A stretch of DNA of 64,000 nucleotides from Clostridia bacterium (GTDB taxonomy: Bacteria > Bacillota > Clostridia > Oscillospirales > Acutalibacteraceae). Every line of letters starts with the position of its first letter. Position 1 is the first letter of the stretch. Location of the stretch: positions 1 to 64,000 of the forward strand of contig JAFRQQ010000027.1 in NCBI GenBank assembly GCA_017428525.1. Reading direction: 5' to 3'. Below the pieces are notes generated by a model. It saw nothing but the letters and a program-made list of their open reading frames with translations, was not told the DNA's origin and ran no database searches. Shown piece by piece: positions 1-8,871 of the stretch. Made by a program: the position numbers and the translations under genes.

Positions 1-1002
1 CGCCGGGTCGAGGATATCCGGGCGGTTGGTGGCGGCGATGACAATCACGCCTTCGTTCGCGCCGAAGCCGTCCATATCCACGAGCAGCTGGTTGAGCGTC
101 TGCTCGCGCTCATCGTGGCCGCCGCCCATGCCGGCGCCTCTGTGGCGGCCGACCGCGTCGATCTCATCGATGAAAATGATGCTCGGGGAATTCTTCTTGG
201 CCTGATCAAACAGATCGCGCACGCGGGACGCGCCCACGCCGACATACATCTCCACGAAATCCGAACCGGAAATGGAGAAGAACGGCACGTTCGCCTCGCC
301 TGCGACCGCGCGGGCGAGCAGCGTTTTGCCGGTGCCCGGAGGGCCCACAAGCAGCACGCCCTTGGGAATGCGGGCGCCGAGCATGTCGAACTTGGCGGGA
401 TCCTTGAGGAATTCCACGATCTCCGCGAGCTCCTCCTTCTCCTCGTCCGCGCCGGCCACGTCTTCAAAGGTGGTCTTGCGCTTTTCGTCCTTGGCCTGCT
501 TGATCCGCGCCTTGCCGAAGCTGAGGGTGCGGTTGTTTTCGCTGGTCATGGTCTGATTCATGCGCCGGAACATAAAGAACGTGATACCGACCATGGCCGC
601 AAGCAGCAGCAGCGTCGGCCCGATGTTATAGAGCCACTGCCCCGTGGAGCCGGTGACATAGGCCGCCTTGATCGGGGTATCCGGATGCGCGCGGTTGTAT
701 TCAATCACGCCGTCGTGAATATCCATCAGGAAGAGTTCCACGCTCGGCACGCTGAAGCTCTTGACTTCCTTTTCATCCTTGAGCTTATAAACCAGCGCGC
801 CGCTGCTGAGATTGAGCTTATACTCCGTGACCTTGCCCTGATCGAACAGCGAAACAAGCTGATAATATTCAAGTTTTTCCTGCTTCTGCGTCCCCGCATA
901 CAGACTAATGCCGCTGATGATGATGAGCGGGATCAGAATATACGGGATCAGCGTGAGCAGCCTGCGCCACTTCTGCGGCTGATTCTTATTGGGATTACTC
1001 AC
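1..1002 (-). CDS. ftsH: ATP-dependent zinc metalloprotease FtsH (N-terminal 334 residues, cut by window edge)
   Basis: Membrane AAA+ protease that degrades misassembled membrane proteins and some cytosolic regulators. The GTG start at 1002 is preceded by AGGAGG; the frame stays open to base 1. Visible in order: a first membrane segment at about residues 15-35, an extracytoplasmic region, a second membrane segment at about 127-146, then the AAA domain with Walker A GPPGTGKT (220-227) and Walker B IIFIDE (275-280), and the motif DGFGAN after it. The second region of homology and the HEXXH zinc protease domain lie outside the window. It is last in the run tilS-hpt-ftsH, an arrangement common in Firmicutes. 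Confidence 0.97.
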   Translation of the reverse strand, partial: MSNPNKNQPQKWRRLLTLIPYILIPLIIISGISLYAGTQKQEKLEYYQLVSLFDQGKVTEYKLNLSSGALVYKLKDEKEVKSFSVPSVELFLMDIHDGVIEYNRAHPDTPIKAAYVTGSTGQWLYNIGPTLLLLAAMVGITFFMFRRMNQTMTSENNRTLSFGKARIKQAKDEKRKTTFEDVAGADEEKEELAEIVEFLKDPAKFDMLGARIPKGVLLVGPPGTGKTLLARAVAGEANVPFFSISGSDFVEMYVGVGASRVRDLFDQAKKNSPSIIFIDEIDAVGRHRGAGMGGGHDEREQTLNQLLVDMDGFGANEGVIVIAATNRPDILDPA

Positions 1003-1060
1003 TGATCGGTTCCTCCTGTTTCTGTCTTTCCCCTGCTGCGCGGATCCATGCGCCGCGCAT

Positions 1061-1600
1061 TCAGCCCGGACGGTATTCCTGCTTGAGCACGCCGATGAAC
1101 GGCAGGTTGCGGTAGAGCTGGTCGCAGTCCAGACCGTAGCCGACGATGAATTCATTCGGCACGTTGAGACCGACGTAATCGGCGGTCACGTCGTCGGCGA
1201 TGCGCGCCTCCGGCTTGTCGATCAGCGTGCAGATGCGGAACGACGCCGGGTTGCGGTTGAGCAGCAGCTTCTTCAGATAGGAAAGCGTGCGGCCCGTGTC
1301 GAGAATATCCTCCACGATCAGCACGTCGCAGCCCGCAATGGATTCATCCAGATCCTTGAGGATGCGCACAACGCCGGTCGAGGTTTCGCTTTTATAGCTG
1401 GAAACGCTCATGAAATCAATCTTGCAGGGCACGGTGATCGCCCGCATCAGATCCGCCATAAAGACGATCGAGCCCTTCAGCACGCTGACGAGCATCAGGT
1501 TTTTGCCTTCGTAATCTTTGCTGATCTGCGCACCCAGGCGTTTGACGGCCGCGTCCAGATCCTCCGCAGTGTAAAAAATCTTTTCAATTCGATCCAGCAT
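1061..1600 (-). CDS. hpt: Hypoxanthine phosphoribosyltransferase
   Basis: Cytosolic purine salvage enzyme joining hypoxanthine or guanine to PRPP. The PRPP-binding signature [14 protein letters not shown] is near the middle and the family feature [12 protein letters not shown] is near the N-terminus. The reading frame is open from 1630, but the ATG at 1600 has AAGGGG nine bases upstream and gives the family start MLDRIEKIF, so it is preferred over the ATG at 1606, which sits too close to that site. It overlaps the end of tilS by 17 bp, so the two are probably translationally coupled; tilS-hpt-ftsH is a conserved Firmicute order. Confidence 0.95.
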   Translation of the reverse strand: MLDRIEKIFYTAEDLDAAVKRLGAQISKDYEGKNLMLVSVLKGSIVFMADLMRAITVPCKIDFMSVSSYKSETSTGVVRILKDLDESIAGCDVLIVEDILDTGRTLSYLKKLLLNRNPASFRICTLIDKPEARIADDVTADYVGLNVPNEFIVGYGLDCDQLYRNLPFIGVLKQEYRPG

Positions 1601-2942
1601 CTGCATCCACCCCTTCTCGTATTGCTTCAATGATCAGCAGCCGTTCGGTTTCCGCCGTCGCACCCGCGCGCGCGTCGCACCCGACGCCGAGCACGAGCAG
1701 CACGCCGCAATCGTCGGTCAGCAGCGGGATCCCCGCACGCGCCTCCGGCGCGATCGCCAGCTCGTTGAACAGCTTTTTCAGCGTCTTTTCGCCGCGCCCG
1801 GGGAGCCGGAGCCGGTCGCCGGGGCAGCGGCTGCGCCAGATGGCTTTGCCGTTTATTTTATCATAATCGAGCCGATATTCCAAGACTTGATTTGAAATTC
1901 GCTGTAAATTATTTTTATCGTTTTTATGAACGCAGCGCGACACAATGCGCCACGCGCCGACGGTCTGCGTTTGCGCCAGCGGCTGCGGCAGGAGCGCCTG
2001 CACCATCTGCGACGGAAATTCCGCCAGACCGTGCCGCACGCGGAAGACTGCGCCGCCGGGCAGCTGCGTTGCGCCGCCTGCGATCAGCAGCGCCGTCATG
2101 CGGGCGATGGCCGCGCGATCCGGCGCGGGCAGCCCCTGCACTTCGGCCATGCGCACGAGCGCCCGCCGCAGCAGCGGATCGGGGGCCGCGGCCAGCTGCC
2201 GGGCGTCCCAGCCGTCTGCCGAAGCGGCGGCCCGCAGCAGCGCTTCCGTTTGCGCCTGCAGATAGGCCTCATCCGCACGCAATTCCTCCATACAAGCGCC
2301 TGCGTGGGCAAAGAACGCTTCGTTCGTCTGCTGCAGCGCCGGCAGGACCTGCGCGCGCAGACGGTTGCGGGCATACTGCACATCCGCGTTGGTTTCGTCG
2401 GTCACAAACGGGATGCCCCGTTCGCGGCAATAGGCAAGGATTTCATCCTTCGTCACGTCAAATAACGGCCGGATGATCCTGCCGCGCACGGGCGGGATCG
2501 AACCGAGCCCGCGCAAGGACGCGCCGCGCGCAAAATTCAGCAGGAAGGTTTCCGCGCGATCCTCCAGATGATGCGCTGTGGCGATCCGCGCGTTTGCGTC
2601 CAGCGATTCGAAGAATGCATACCGCACCTGCCGGCCGCAGGCCTCGATCCCGAGCCCGCGCCGCCGCGCTTCTGCGGCAACGTCCGCATGCAGGATCTCC
2701 AGCGGCACGCCGCGCTTTTCGCATTCCGCGGCGACAAACGCTTCATCCGCGTCCGCCGCTTCGCCGCGCAGGCCGTGATTCACATGCGCCGCGCGCAGGG
2801 CAAACCCGAGCTCCGGCTGCAGACGGCAAAGCAGGTCGAGCATCGCCATGGAATCGCTTCCGCCGGAAACAGCGGCGATCACCGTGCAGCCGGGCGGCAG
2901 CATCTCATAGCGCGCCGCCGTGCGGCGCACCCGGTCAAGCAT
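1584..2942 (-). CDS. tilS: tRNA(Ile)-lysidine synthase TilS
   Basis: Forms lysidine at C34 of the tRNA(Ile) that reads AUA codons, using ATP and lysine. The PP-loop motif SGGSDS lies about 25 residues from the start, followed by the N-type ATP pyrophosphatase domain. The C-terminal TilS domain is present (LPGRGEKTLKKLF region and a final substrate-binding part with GIPLL). The frame is open to 2984, but the ATG at 2942 gives a normal start and overlaps dnaB by 8 bp. About 452 residues, normal for the family. Confidence 0.95.
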   Translation of the reverse strand: MLDRVRRTAARYEMLPPGCTVIAAVSGGSDSMAMLDLLCRLQPELGFALRAAHVNHGLRGEAADADEAFVAAECEKRGVPLEILHADVAAEARRRGLGIEACGRQVRYAFFESLDANARIATAHHLEDRAETFLLNFARGASLRGLGSIPPVRGRIIRPLFDVTKDEILAYCRERGIPFVTDETNADVQYARNRLRAQVLPALQQTNEAFFAHAGACMEELRADEAYLQAQTEALLRAAASADGWDARQLAAAPDPLLRRALVRMAEVQGLPAPDRAAIARMTALLIAGGATQLPGGAVFRVRHGLAEFPSQMVQALLPQPLAQTQTVGAWRIVSRCVHKNDKNNLQRISNQVLEYRLDYDKINGKAIWRSRCPGDRLRLPGRGEKTLKKLFNELAIAPEARAGIPLLTDDCGVLLVLGVGCDARAGATAETERLLIIEAIREGVDADAGSN

Positions 2943-4311
2943 CGCGCTCGGCCTCCATCGGAATAAACAGGGTATGCTCCCCATCCCAGGCGAATTCGAC
3001 CGTGCCGACCTCGCCGTGGCGGTTCTTGGCCACGATCACTTCCACTTTGTTGACGTCCGCCGCGTCCTGCACATCGCCGTCCTCCTGCTCGCCCTTGTAG
3101 TAATCGGGGCGGTACAGCATGAGCACGATATCGGCGTCCTGCTCAATGGAGCCGGATTCACGCAGATCGGCCAGCTGCGGCCGGTGGGATTTGCCGCGCC
3201 CTTCGGAGGCACGGGAAAGCTGCGCGCAGCAGACGACGGGGATGTTGAGATCCTTCGCCATCATCTTGAGGTTGCGAGTGATCTCGCTGACCTCCTGCAC
3301 ACGGTTCTCCTTGCGCGAGGTGCTGGCGATCAGGCCGAGATAGTCGATCACCACGCAGTCCACGCCGCCGAGCCGCCGGGTCTTGGCTTTCATTTCCGGC
3401 ACGGTGATGCCGGAGGAATCGTCAAAATACAGCTCGCAGTCGTTGAGCGCCATGGTCGCCTTGCCCAGACGGATCCATTCGTCGTTGGTGATCAGGCCGC
3501 TGCGCATTTTATGGCTGGAAACGCGCGCCTCCGTGCCGAGCACGCGCATGGCCAGCTGCTCCTTCGTCATTTCCAGCGAGAAAAACAGCACCTTGCGTTT
3601 GCCCTTGACGGCCACATTGCGCGCGAGATTGAGCGCAAAACTGGTTTTGCCCATGGCCGGCCGCGCGCCGATGAGCACAAGATCCGAGCGGTTCAGGCCG
3701 GTCAGGATCTTATCCAGATCCGAAAAGCCGGTAGTATAGCCTTTATAAAGCTCCTTGTCCTCGCCGGTGATCTTTTTCAGGGTGTCGTAAACATTGTTGA
3801 CGATGATGTCCTTGAGCTTGGAGGGCGCATTCGTCGCCTTGCCGCGCCGGATGTTATAGATATTCTGCTCCGCACGGTCCAGGAGCGTATCCGCGGTTTC
3901 CTCCTGCGCAACGGCGTCGTCGATCGTTTCGCTGGAAACGTTGATGAGCGTGCGCATATAGTATTTTTCGCGCACGATCTTGGCATACATCTCCACATTG
4001 GAGGTGGAGGGCACCATCTGCGCGAGTTCAAACAGATACGTCCGCCCGGCGACGTTGTCATAGACGCCCTGCTGCACGAGCAGATCGAGCACGACCAGCG
4101 GGTCGATCTTGCCGCCGGTGCTGTCGACCGTCAGCATCGCGCTGAAAATCGCGCTGTGCTGCGGCAGATAGAACGCCTCGGGCGTGATATAGACCGCCGC
4201 CTGCGGCAGACAGGCCGGATCGACCAGAATGCTGCCGAGCACCGCCTGCTCCGCCTCAAGGCTGAAGGGCATCTGCAGCTGATCAAGTTGAATCACACTA
4301 TGTTCCGCCAT
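2935..4311 (-). CDS. dnaB: Replicative DNA helicase DnaB
   Basis: Hexameric replication-fork helicase. The N-terminal DnaB domain (PFSLEAEQAVLGSIL region) is followed by a RecA-like domain with Walker A GARPAMGKTS at about residue 216 and the DnaB-specific segment CAQLSRASEGR near 365. Length 458 residues is typical. It sits 19 bp after rplI and runs into tilS with an 8-bp overlap. The order gdpP-rplI-dnaB is conserved in Firmicutes. Candidate loader proteins are encoded separately at 31841-33825. Confidence 0.97.
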   Translation of the reverse strand: MAEHSVIQLDQLQMPFSLEAEQAVLGSILVDPACLPQAAVYITPEAFYLPQHSAIFSAMLTVDSTGGKIDPLVVLDLLVQQGVYDNVAGRTYLFELAQMVPSTSNVEMYAKIVREKYYMRTLINVSSETIDDAVAQEETADTLLDRAEQNIYNIRRGKATNAPSKLKDIIVNNVYDTLKKITGEDKELYKGYTTGFSDLDKILTGLNRSDLVLIGARPAMGKTSFALNLARNVAVKGKRKVLFFSLEMTKEQLAMRVLGTEARVSSHKMRSGLITNDEWIRLGKATMALNDCELYFDDSSGITVPEMKAKTRRLGGVDCVVIDYLGLIASTSRKENRVQEVSEITRNLKMMAKDLNIPVVCCAQLSRASEGRGKSHRPQLADLRESGSIEQDADIVLMLYRPDYYKGEQEDGDVQDAADVNKVEVIVAKNRHGEVGTVEFAWDGEHTLFIPMEAERDA

Positions 4312-4330
4312 CTTGCTTTCTCCGTCCGGA

Positions 4331-4771
4331 TCATTCGCCGACCATCACATACAGCGCAGCGGTGATCCCGTTGTATAATTTGACCTCCACCGGATAGGTA
4401 CCGAAGGATTTGATATCCTCCACGCTGACCTTGCGCTTGTCGATCTGCATGCCGAAATGATCGGAAAGCGCGCTTGCCACATCCTTGGCCGTCACGGAGC
4501 CGAAGAGCTTGCCGTTCGCGCCGGCGCGGGCCGTCATGCGCACGGTCTTGCCCTCGAGCTGCTCCTTTGCCGCCTGCGCCGCGGCGATTTCGGTTTCAAT
4601 GCGATGCTTTTCGGCCGCCTCGCGGTTTTTCAGCTCGCTCATCGCCTGCGAATTCGCTTCCCCCGCGAGCTTGCGCGGAAACAGGAAATTCCGGGCATAG
4701 CCGTCGGACACATTGACCAGCTCGCCGCGCTTGCCCAGCCCCTTGACATCCTGCATTAAAATCACTTTCAC
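4331..4771 (-). CDS. rplI: 50S ribosomal protein L9
   Basis: Binds 23S rRNA near the L1 stalk base. The start is taken as the GTG at 4771, which gives the family N-terminus (M)[15 protein letters not shown] with AAGGGG eight bases upstream. The in-frame GTG at 4780 overlaps that ribosome binding site and is unlikely. The N-terminal rRNA-binding domain, long linking helix and C-terminal domain ([19 protein letters not shown]) are all present; 146 residues is normal. Only 15 bp separate it from gdpP upstream, so it is in the same operon. Confidence 0.95.
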   Translation of the reverse strand: MKVILMQDVKGLGKRGELVNVSDGYARNFLFPRKLAGEANSQAMSELKNREAAEKHRIETEIAAAQAAKEQLEGKTVRMTARAGANGKLFGSVTAKDVASALSDHFGMQIDKRKVSVEDIKSFGTYPVEVKLYNGITAALYVMVGE

Positions 4772-4786
4772 TGTGCACACCCCTTT

Positions 4787-6754
4787 TCAGGAATTTTCTT
4801 CATAATAACGGTCGATCTCCGCTTTCAGGTCCGTCATGGCCTCCTCGATCGAGGTTTCCGGCAGACGGCAGGCCGCCATCGTGCGGTGACCGCCGCCGCT
4901 GAGCGCTTCCATGATCAGCTGCACGTTGATCTCGCCGTAGCTGCGCGCGGAAATATTGATCGCGCTGCCGCTCTGATAAAGCACAAAGGCCGCTTTGGAT
5001 TCGTTGACGTTCAGCAGCTCATCCGCCGCCTGCGCTGCAACGATGCGCGCGTCCTCGACCTCACCCTCCACGGCGGAAATCACACAGCCGCGGTAGCATT
5101 CCGCCGCCGCGATGACCCGGTTGCGGTTGCGGTTGACCTCCATCGAATTGGAAAACAGCCGCTTGACGCTGACGGTATCCGCGCCCCTCTCCCGCAGGAA
5201 CGCCGCCGCCTCAAAGGTGCGCACGCCCACGCGCACGACAAAGCCCTTGGTATCCAGCATCATGCCTGCCAGCAGCGCCTCCGCCGCCAGTTTGGAGAGG
5301 ACCAGGTCGGGATTGATATACTGCAGCAGCTCCGCGACCATCTCGCTCGCCGACGAAGCGCCGGGATCGTGGTGAAACAGCACGACCTCCTGCTCGGGCT
5401 CGGCGGCCAGGCGGTGATGATCGACGATCACCCGCGTTTCCGCCGCTTCAAATACCTCCGGGAATTCCATGAAGGACGCCACATGCGTATCGGAAACAAT
5501 CAGCAGCGAACGCCGGTTCATCAGCTCCAGCGCCTGCGCCTGCTGCACGATCTTCAGCGACGGCGCTTCCGCTGCCACGCGGTCCAGCAGCGCGCCGGCC
5601 AGGGATTTGGCCGGATCAGCCACAAGATACGCCGGCACGCCGAAGCTCTCCGCCGCGGCGGCCAGACCGACCGACGCGCCGATGGCGTCCAGATCGGTGT
5701 ATGTATGCCCCATCAGGAACACGCCGCTGCTCGCCTTCATCAGCTCCGCGAGCGCGGCCGCCATGACGCGGCTCTTGACGGTGTTGATCTTTTCGGCGCC
5801 GCCGGAGATGCCGCCGATGAAATCATATCCGTTCTTTGTGCGGATGGCCACCTGATCGCCGCCGCGGCCCAGCGCCATTTCCAGCGCCTTGCGCGCGGTG
5901 CGCTCGCTCAGGCGGATGGTTTCGCCGCCCGCCGCGCCGATGGACAGCGTCACGCCGACGCGTTTGCCTTTATACTCAAAATTCCGCACGGTTTCGAGGA
6001 TCGAGAAGCGTTTCTCGACCATCCGCTGGAAATTGCTCTGCTCTGTGAGAATCATGTAGCGGTCGTCCGTCACGCGCTTGGTAAAGCTGTCAAAGCCCTC
6101 CGCCCACGCGTCCAGCGCCGCCTCGATGCGGCTGCGGATCTCCGCGCGCTCGCTGTCGCGGTAATTGCCGCGGACGTCGTCGAGATTGTCCAGCTCCACG
6201 ATCACGCAATACGGGCGGCTGCTGACGTAGGCCAGCTCCGTCTGCCGCAAACGGGTGTTTTCAAGGAAGATCAGGATACAGCGCTCCTCGTCCTCCTCCT
6301 GATACGGCACGGTATAAACGGAATAATACCGGTCGCCGACCTGCACGGCCGTTTCGTCCTCACCGATGAGCGTCTGCAGCGGCACGCCGTTGCTGAATTC
6401 CTCGATCCGCGCGGCGGAGGTGATCCGCCCGCCGGCGATCTCGGTCAGAAACCGCTCGCTGCACCAGTCCACCGTGCCCTCCGCGTCGCAGACGGCGACC
6501 GGGAACGGATAGGCGCTGAGCACCTTCTGATCGGTGAAATCCATCTGCTCCGTCATGCGCTGCAGGAACCTGCGATAGCGTTTGCGGGCGGTCAGCGCGC
6601 GCAAAAAGGCAAACAGCAGAACCGCGGCGAAGGCAAAGCCCTCCGCGAGCGCGAGTCTCGGCTGTTTCGGCGCCGTCATAGCCGTAAACGCCAGAGCCAC
6701 CGCCGCCGTGACGGCGATAAGCACCAGATCGTGCCAGAACCCCTTCACCTTCAT
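4787..6754 (-). CDS. gdpP: Cyclic-di-AMP phosphodiesterase GdpP
   Basis: Membrane enzyme that lowers c-di-AMP by hydrolysing it to pApA. Two N-terminal membrane segments (about 8-28 and 34-54) are followed by a PAS-like region, a degenerate GGDEF domain (about 175-305) without an intact GGDEF signature, the DHH domain with GHTYTDLDAIG (349-359) and VDHH (444-447), and a C-terminal DHHA1 domain with SGGGHRTMAA. The metal ligands of both DHH motifs look intact. 655 residues is normal. It follows the RNase J gene by only 6 bp on the opposite side of the operon and precedes rplI. Confidence 0.94.
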   Translation of the reverse strand: MKVKGFWHDLVLIAVTAAVALAFTAMTAPKQPRLALAEGFAFAAVLLFAFLRALTARKRYRRFLQRMTEQMDFTDQKVLSAYPFPVAVCDAEGTVDWCSERFLTEIAGGRITSAARIEEFSNGVPLQTLIGEDETAVQVGDRYYSVYTVPYQEEDEERCILIFLENTRLRQTELAYVSSRPYCVIVELDNLDDVRGNYRDSERAEIRSRIEAALDAWAEGFDSFTKRVTDDRYMILTEQSNFQRMVEKRFSILETVRNFEYKGKRVGVTLSIGAAGGETIRLSERTARKALEMALGRGGDQVAIRTKNGYDFIGGISGGAEKINTVKSRVMAAALAELMKASSGVFLMGHTYTDLDAIGASVGLAAAAESFGVPAYLVADPAKSLAGALLDRVAAEAPSLKIVQQAQALELMNRRSLLIVSDTHVASFMEFPEVFEAAETRVIVDHHRLAAEPEQEVVLFHHDPGASSASEMVAELLQYINPDLVLSKLAAEALLAGMMLDTKGFVVRVGVRTFEAAAFLRERGADTVSVKRLFSNSMEVNRNRNRVIAAAECYRGCVISAVEGEVEDARIVAAQAADELLNVNESKAAFVLYQSGSAINISARSYGEINVQLIMEALSGGGHRTMAACRLPETSIEEAMTDLKAEIDRYYEENS

Positions 6755-6760
6755 CCGGGA

Positions 6761-8692
6761 TCAAACCTCCATGATAATCGGGAGGATCATCGGGCTGCGC
6801 TTGGTCTGCTCATAGACAAAGCGGGAAATCGCGTCGCGCACCTTCCCTTTGATCGCGTTCATATCCGTAATATTGCCGTAATAACAGTTTTCGAGCGTCT
6901 TTTCCGCCACTTTCCGCGCCTGCGCGATCAGCTCCTCCGCCTCCTTGACGTAGACAAAGCCGCGCGAGACGACCTCCGGCCCGGCAATCAGCTGGCCGGT
7001 TTCGTAATCGAGGGAGGCGGTGACGATGATGATGCCGTCCTGCCCGAGATGCTTGCGGTCCCGCAGCACCGCGCTGCCGACGTCGCCCACGCCGTAGCCG
7101 TCCACAAAGACCTTGCCCGCGGGCACGGACGCGCCGCGGCGGATGCCGGCGGGCGTGAGCTCAACGAGCACGCCGTTGTCGGCTATGAGGATGTTTTCCT
7201 TCGGGATGCCCATGCTCTCCGCGAGCCCCGCATGCTTGCACAGATGCTTCTGCTCGCCGTGCACGGGGATAAAGAACTGCGGTTTGACCAGCCCGAGGAT
7301 CATTTTCAGCTCCTCCTGGCAGGCGTGGCCGGACACATGGACGTCATACATCTTTTCATAAATGACCTGCGCGCCGAGCTTGAGCAGCTCGTTGACGACG
7401 TTGCCGACCGTCTTCTCGTTGCCGGGGATCGGCGTCGCGGAGATGATGACATAATCGTTCGGACGGATCTCAACCTTCCGGTGGTCGGAAAAAGCCATGC
7501 GCGTGAGCGCGCTCATCGGCTCGCCCTGGCTGCCCGTGGTGATGATCACAAGCCGGTCCGAGGGGTATTTATTGATCAGGTCCGCGTTGATCAGCACCTG
7601 ATCGGGGATATTCAGATAGCCGAGCTGAGCGCTGATATTCACCACGTTTTCCAGACTGCGGCCGATGATGGCGACCTTGCGCCCGAGGCTGTGGGCCACG
7701 TTGATGATCTGCTGCACGCGGTGGATATTCGAGGCGAAGGTGGCCACGATGATGCGGTTTCTGCCCGCCTTGCGGAACAGGACCTCAAACGATTCGCCGA
7801 CCTTGCGCTCGCTTTCGGTGTAGCCCGGCCGTTCGGCGTTTGTGGAATCGGACAGCAGGCAAAGCACGCCCTCGCTGCCGAGCGCGGCAAAGCGCGCAAG
7901 ATCGATCATGCCGCCGTCGATGGGCGTGCTGTCGATCTTGAAGTCGCCGGTCTGCACGATCGTGCCGCCGGGGGTTTTGATCGCAAGCGCGATCGCATCG
8001 GGGATGGAGTGATTGACGTGAATCATTTCCACGGTGAATTTGCCGAGCGTGACCACATCCCCCGGGGCGACCTCGTGGAGCTTCGCGCCGCCGAGCAGCC
8101 CGTGCTCGCGCAGCTTGCCCTGAATCAGGCCGACGGTCAGCCGCGTGCCGTAGACGGGAATGTTGACGGTTTTGAGCAGATAAGCAAGGCCGCCGATATG
8201 GTCCTCGTGGCCGTGCGTGATCACGATGCCCTTGATTTTGTCCTTATTTTGCTCCACATAAGTGAAATCCGGAATCACCAGATCGACGCCCGGCATTTCG
8301 GGATCGGGGAAGGACAGGCCGCAGTCGACCAGCATCATATCCCCGTCATACTCATAGAGCGTCATGTTTTTGCCGACTTCGTTCAGACCGCCGAGGAACG
8401 CGATGCGCAGCGGGGTTTCCGTGCGGGCATCGCCGTTGCGGTATTTCTTGGCGGAGCCGTTGCGGGAGCGGGATGCGCCGCCGCGGCGGGTCCCGGTCGT
8501 TTTTTCTGTCTTGGGCGGTCTGACCTGCTTTTGCTGTTTCGGCGTCTGCTGCGCAGCCTGCTTGGTCTGTCTGGACTGCTTGGCCTGCTGCTTGATCGGA
8601 TCAGCCGGCGCCTTTTTGGATTTTTTCGCAGCGCGCTGCTGCGTTTTCTGCGATTGCTGAACAGTTCCCTGTTCGGTTTTTTTCTTTGGCAT
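6761..8692 (-). CDS. rnj: Ribonuclease J with long basic N-terminal extension
   Basis: Metallo-beta-lactamase-fold nuclease with 5'-3' exonuclease and endonuclease activity in mRNA and rRNA processing. The catalytic motif HGHEDHIGG is at residues 160-168, the beta-CASP and RMMBL regions follow, with ITTGSQGEPMSAL and the late motif PVHGEQKHL. Residues 1 to about 93 form an extra Lys/Gln-rich, low-complexity tail that ends just before the normal family start PLRIAFLGG. Such tails occur in some relatives and may bind RNA or partners (inference). It has its own promoter at 8831-8858 and heads the run into gdpP, rplI and dnaB. Confidence 0.95.
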   Translation of the reverse strand: MPKKKTEQGTVQQSQKTQQRAAKKSKKAPADPIKQQAKQSRQTKQAAQQTPKQQKQVRPPKTEKTTGTRRGGASRSRNGSAKKYRNGDARTETPLRIAFLGGLNEVGKNMTLYEYDGDMMLVDCGLSFPDPEMPGVDLVIPDFTYVEQNKDKIKGIVITHGHEDHIGGLAYLLKTVNIPVYGTRLTVGLIQGKLREHGLLGGAKLHEVAPGDVVTLGKFTVEMIHVNHSIPDAIALAIKTPGGTIVQTGDFKIDSTPIDGGMIDLARFAALGSEGVLCLLSDSTNAERPGYTESERKVGESFEVLFRKAGRNRIIVATFASNIHRVQQIINVAHSLGRKVAIIGRSLENVVNISAQLGYLNIPDQVLINADLINKYPSDRLVIITTGSQGEPMSALTRMAFSDHRKVEIRPNDYVIISATPIPGNEKTVGNVVNELLKLGAQVIYEKMYDVHVSGHACQEELKMILGLVKPQFFIPVHGEQKHLCKHAGLAESMGIPKENILIADNGVLVELTPAGIRRGASVPAGKVFVDGYGVGDVGSAVLRDRKHLGQDGIIIVTASLDYETGQLIAGPEVVSRGFVYVKEAEELIAQARKVAEKTLENCYYGNITDMNAIKGKVRDAISRFVYEQTKRSPMILPIIMEV

Positions 8693-8757
8693 AGAGTCTC
8701 CTAACTAAAGTAATTGTTTTGCCGGTCCGCTTCAAGGGCGCCGGCGTTCTATGTAGT

Positions 8758-8786
8758 GCATTCCGGAGCGCGCAGCCGCGGAATGC
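8758..8786 (-). promoter_or_regulatory. Hairpin in the rnj 5' leader
   Basis: The 8-bp arms GCATTCCG and CGGAATGC pair perfectly with a 13-base loop inside the leader of rnj, between its promoter and the ATG at 8692. No T-run follows, so it is not a standard terminator. It could set mRNA stability or be a self-cleavage target, but that is inference. Confidence 0.45.
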
Positions 8787-8830
8787 GGATCAGTTGTGTC
8801 TTTATATGGCCTGAATATATAGAAACACAT

Positions 8831-8864
8831 AATATATAATAACTATTTCATTTGTCAATGTCAA
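8831..8864 (-). promoter_or_regulatory. Promoter of the rnj operon
   Basis: On the minus strand two back-to-back TTGACA hexamers (8859-8864 and 8853-8858) precede an AT-rich -10 region; TATATT at 8831-8836 is 16 bp from the nearer -35. This gives a leader of about 130 bases before rnj. It overlaps the noncoding end just after the preceding nucleotidyltransferase gene. Confidence 0.7.
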
Positions 8865-8871
8865 GGAAAAG

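Noticed and set aside
1021-1056. Hairpin TGCGCGG/CCGCGCA between hpt and ftsH as a terminator
   Set aside because: There is no T-run in the direction of transcription and ftsH follows closely with a good ribosome binding site.
4886-8704. Very long plus-strand open frame (1272 codons) opposite gdpP and rnj
   Set aside because: It is a shadow on the opposite strand of two well-recognised genes, His/Arg/Ala-rich, without family motifs, and spans both genes and their junction.
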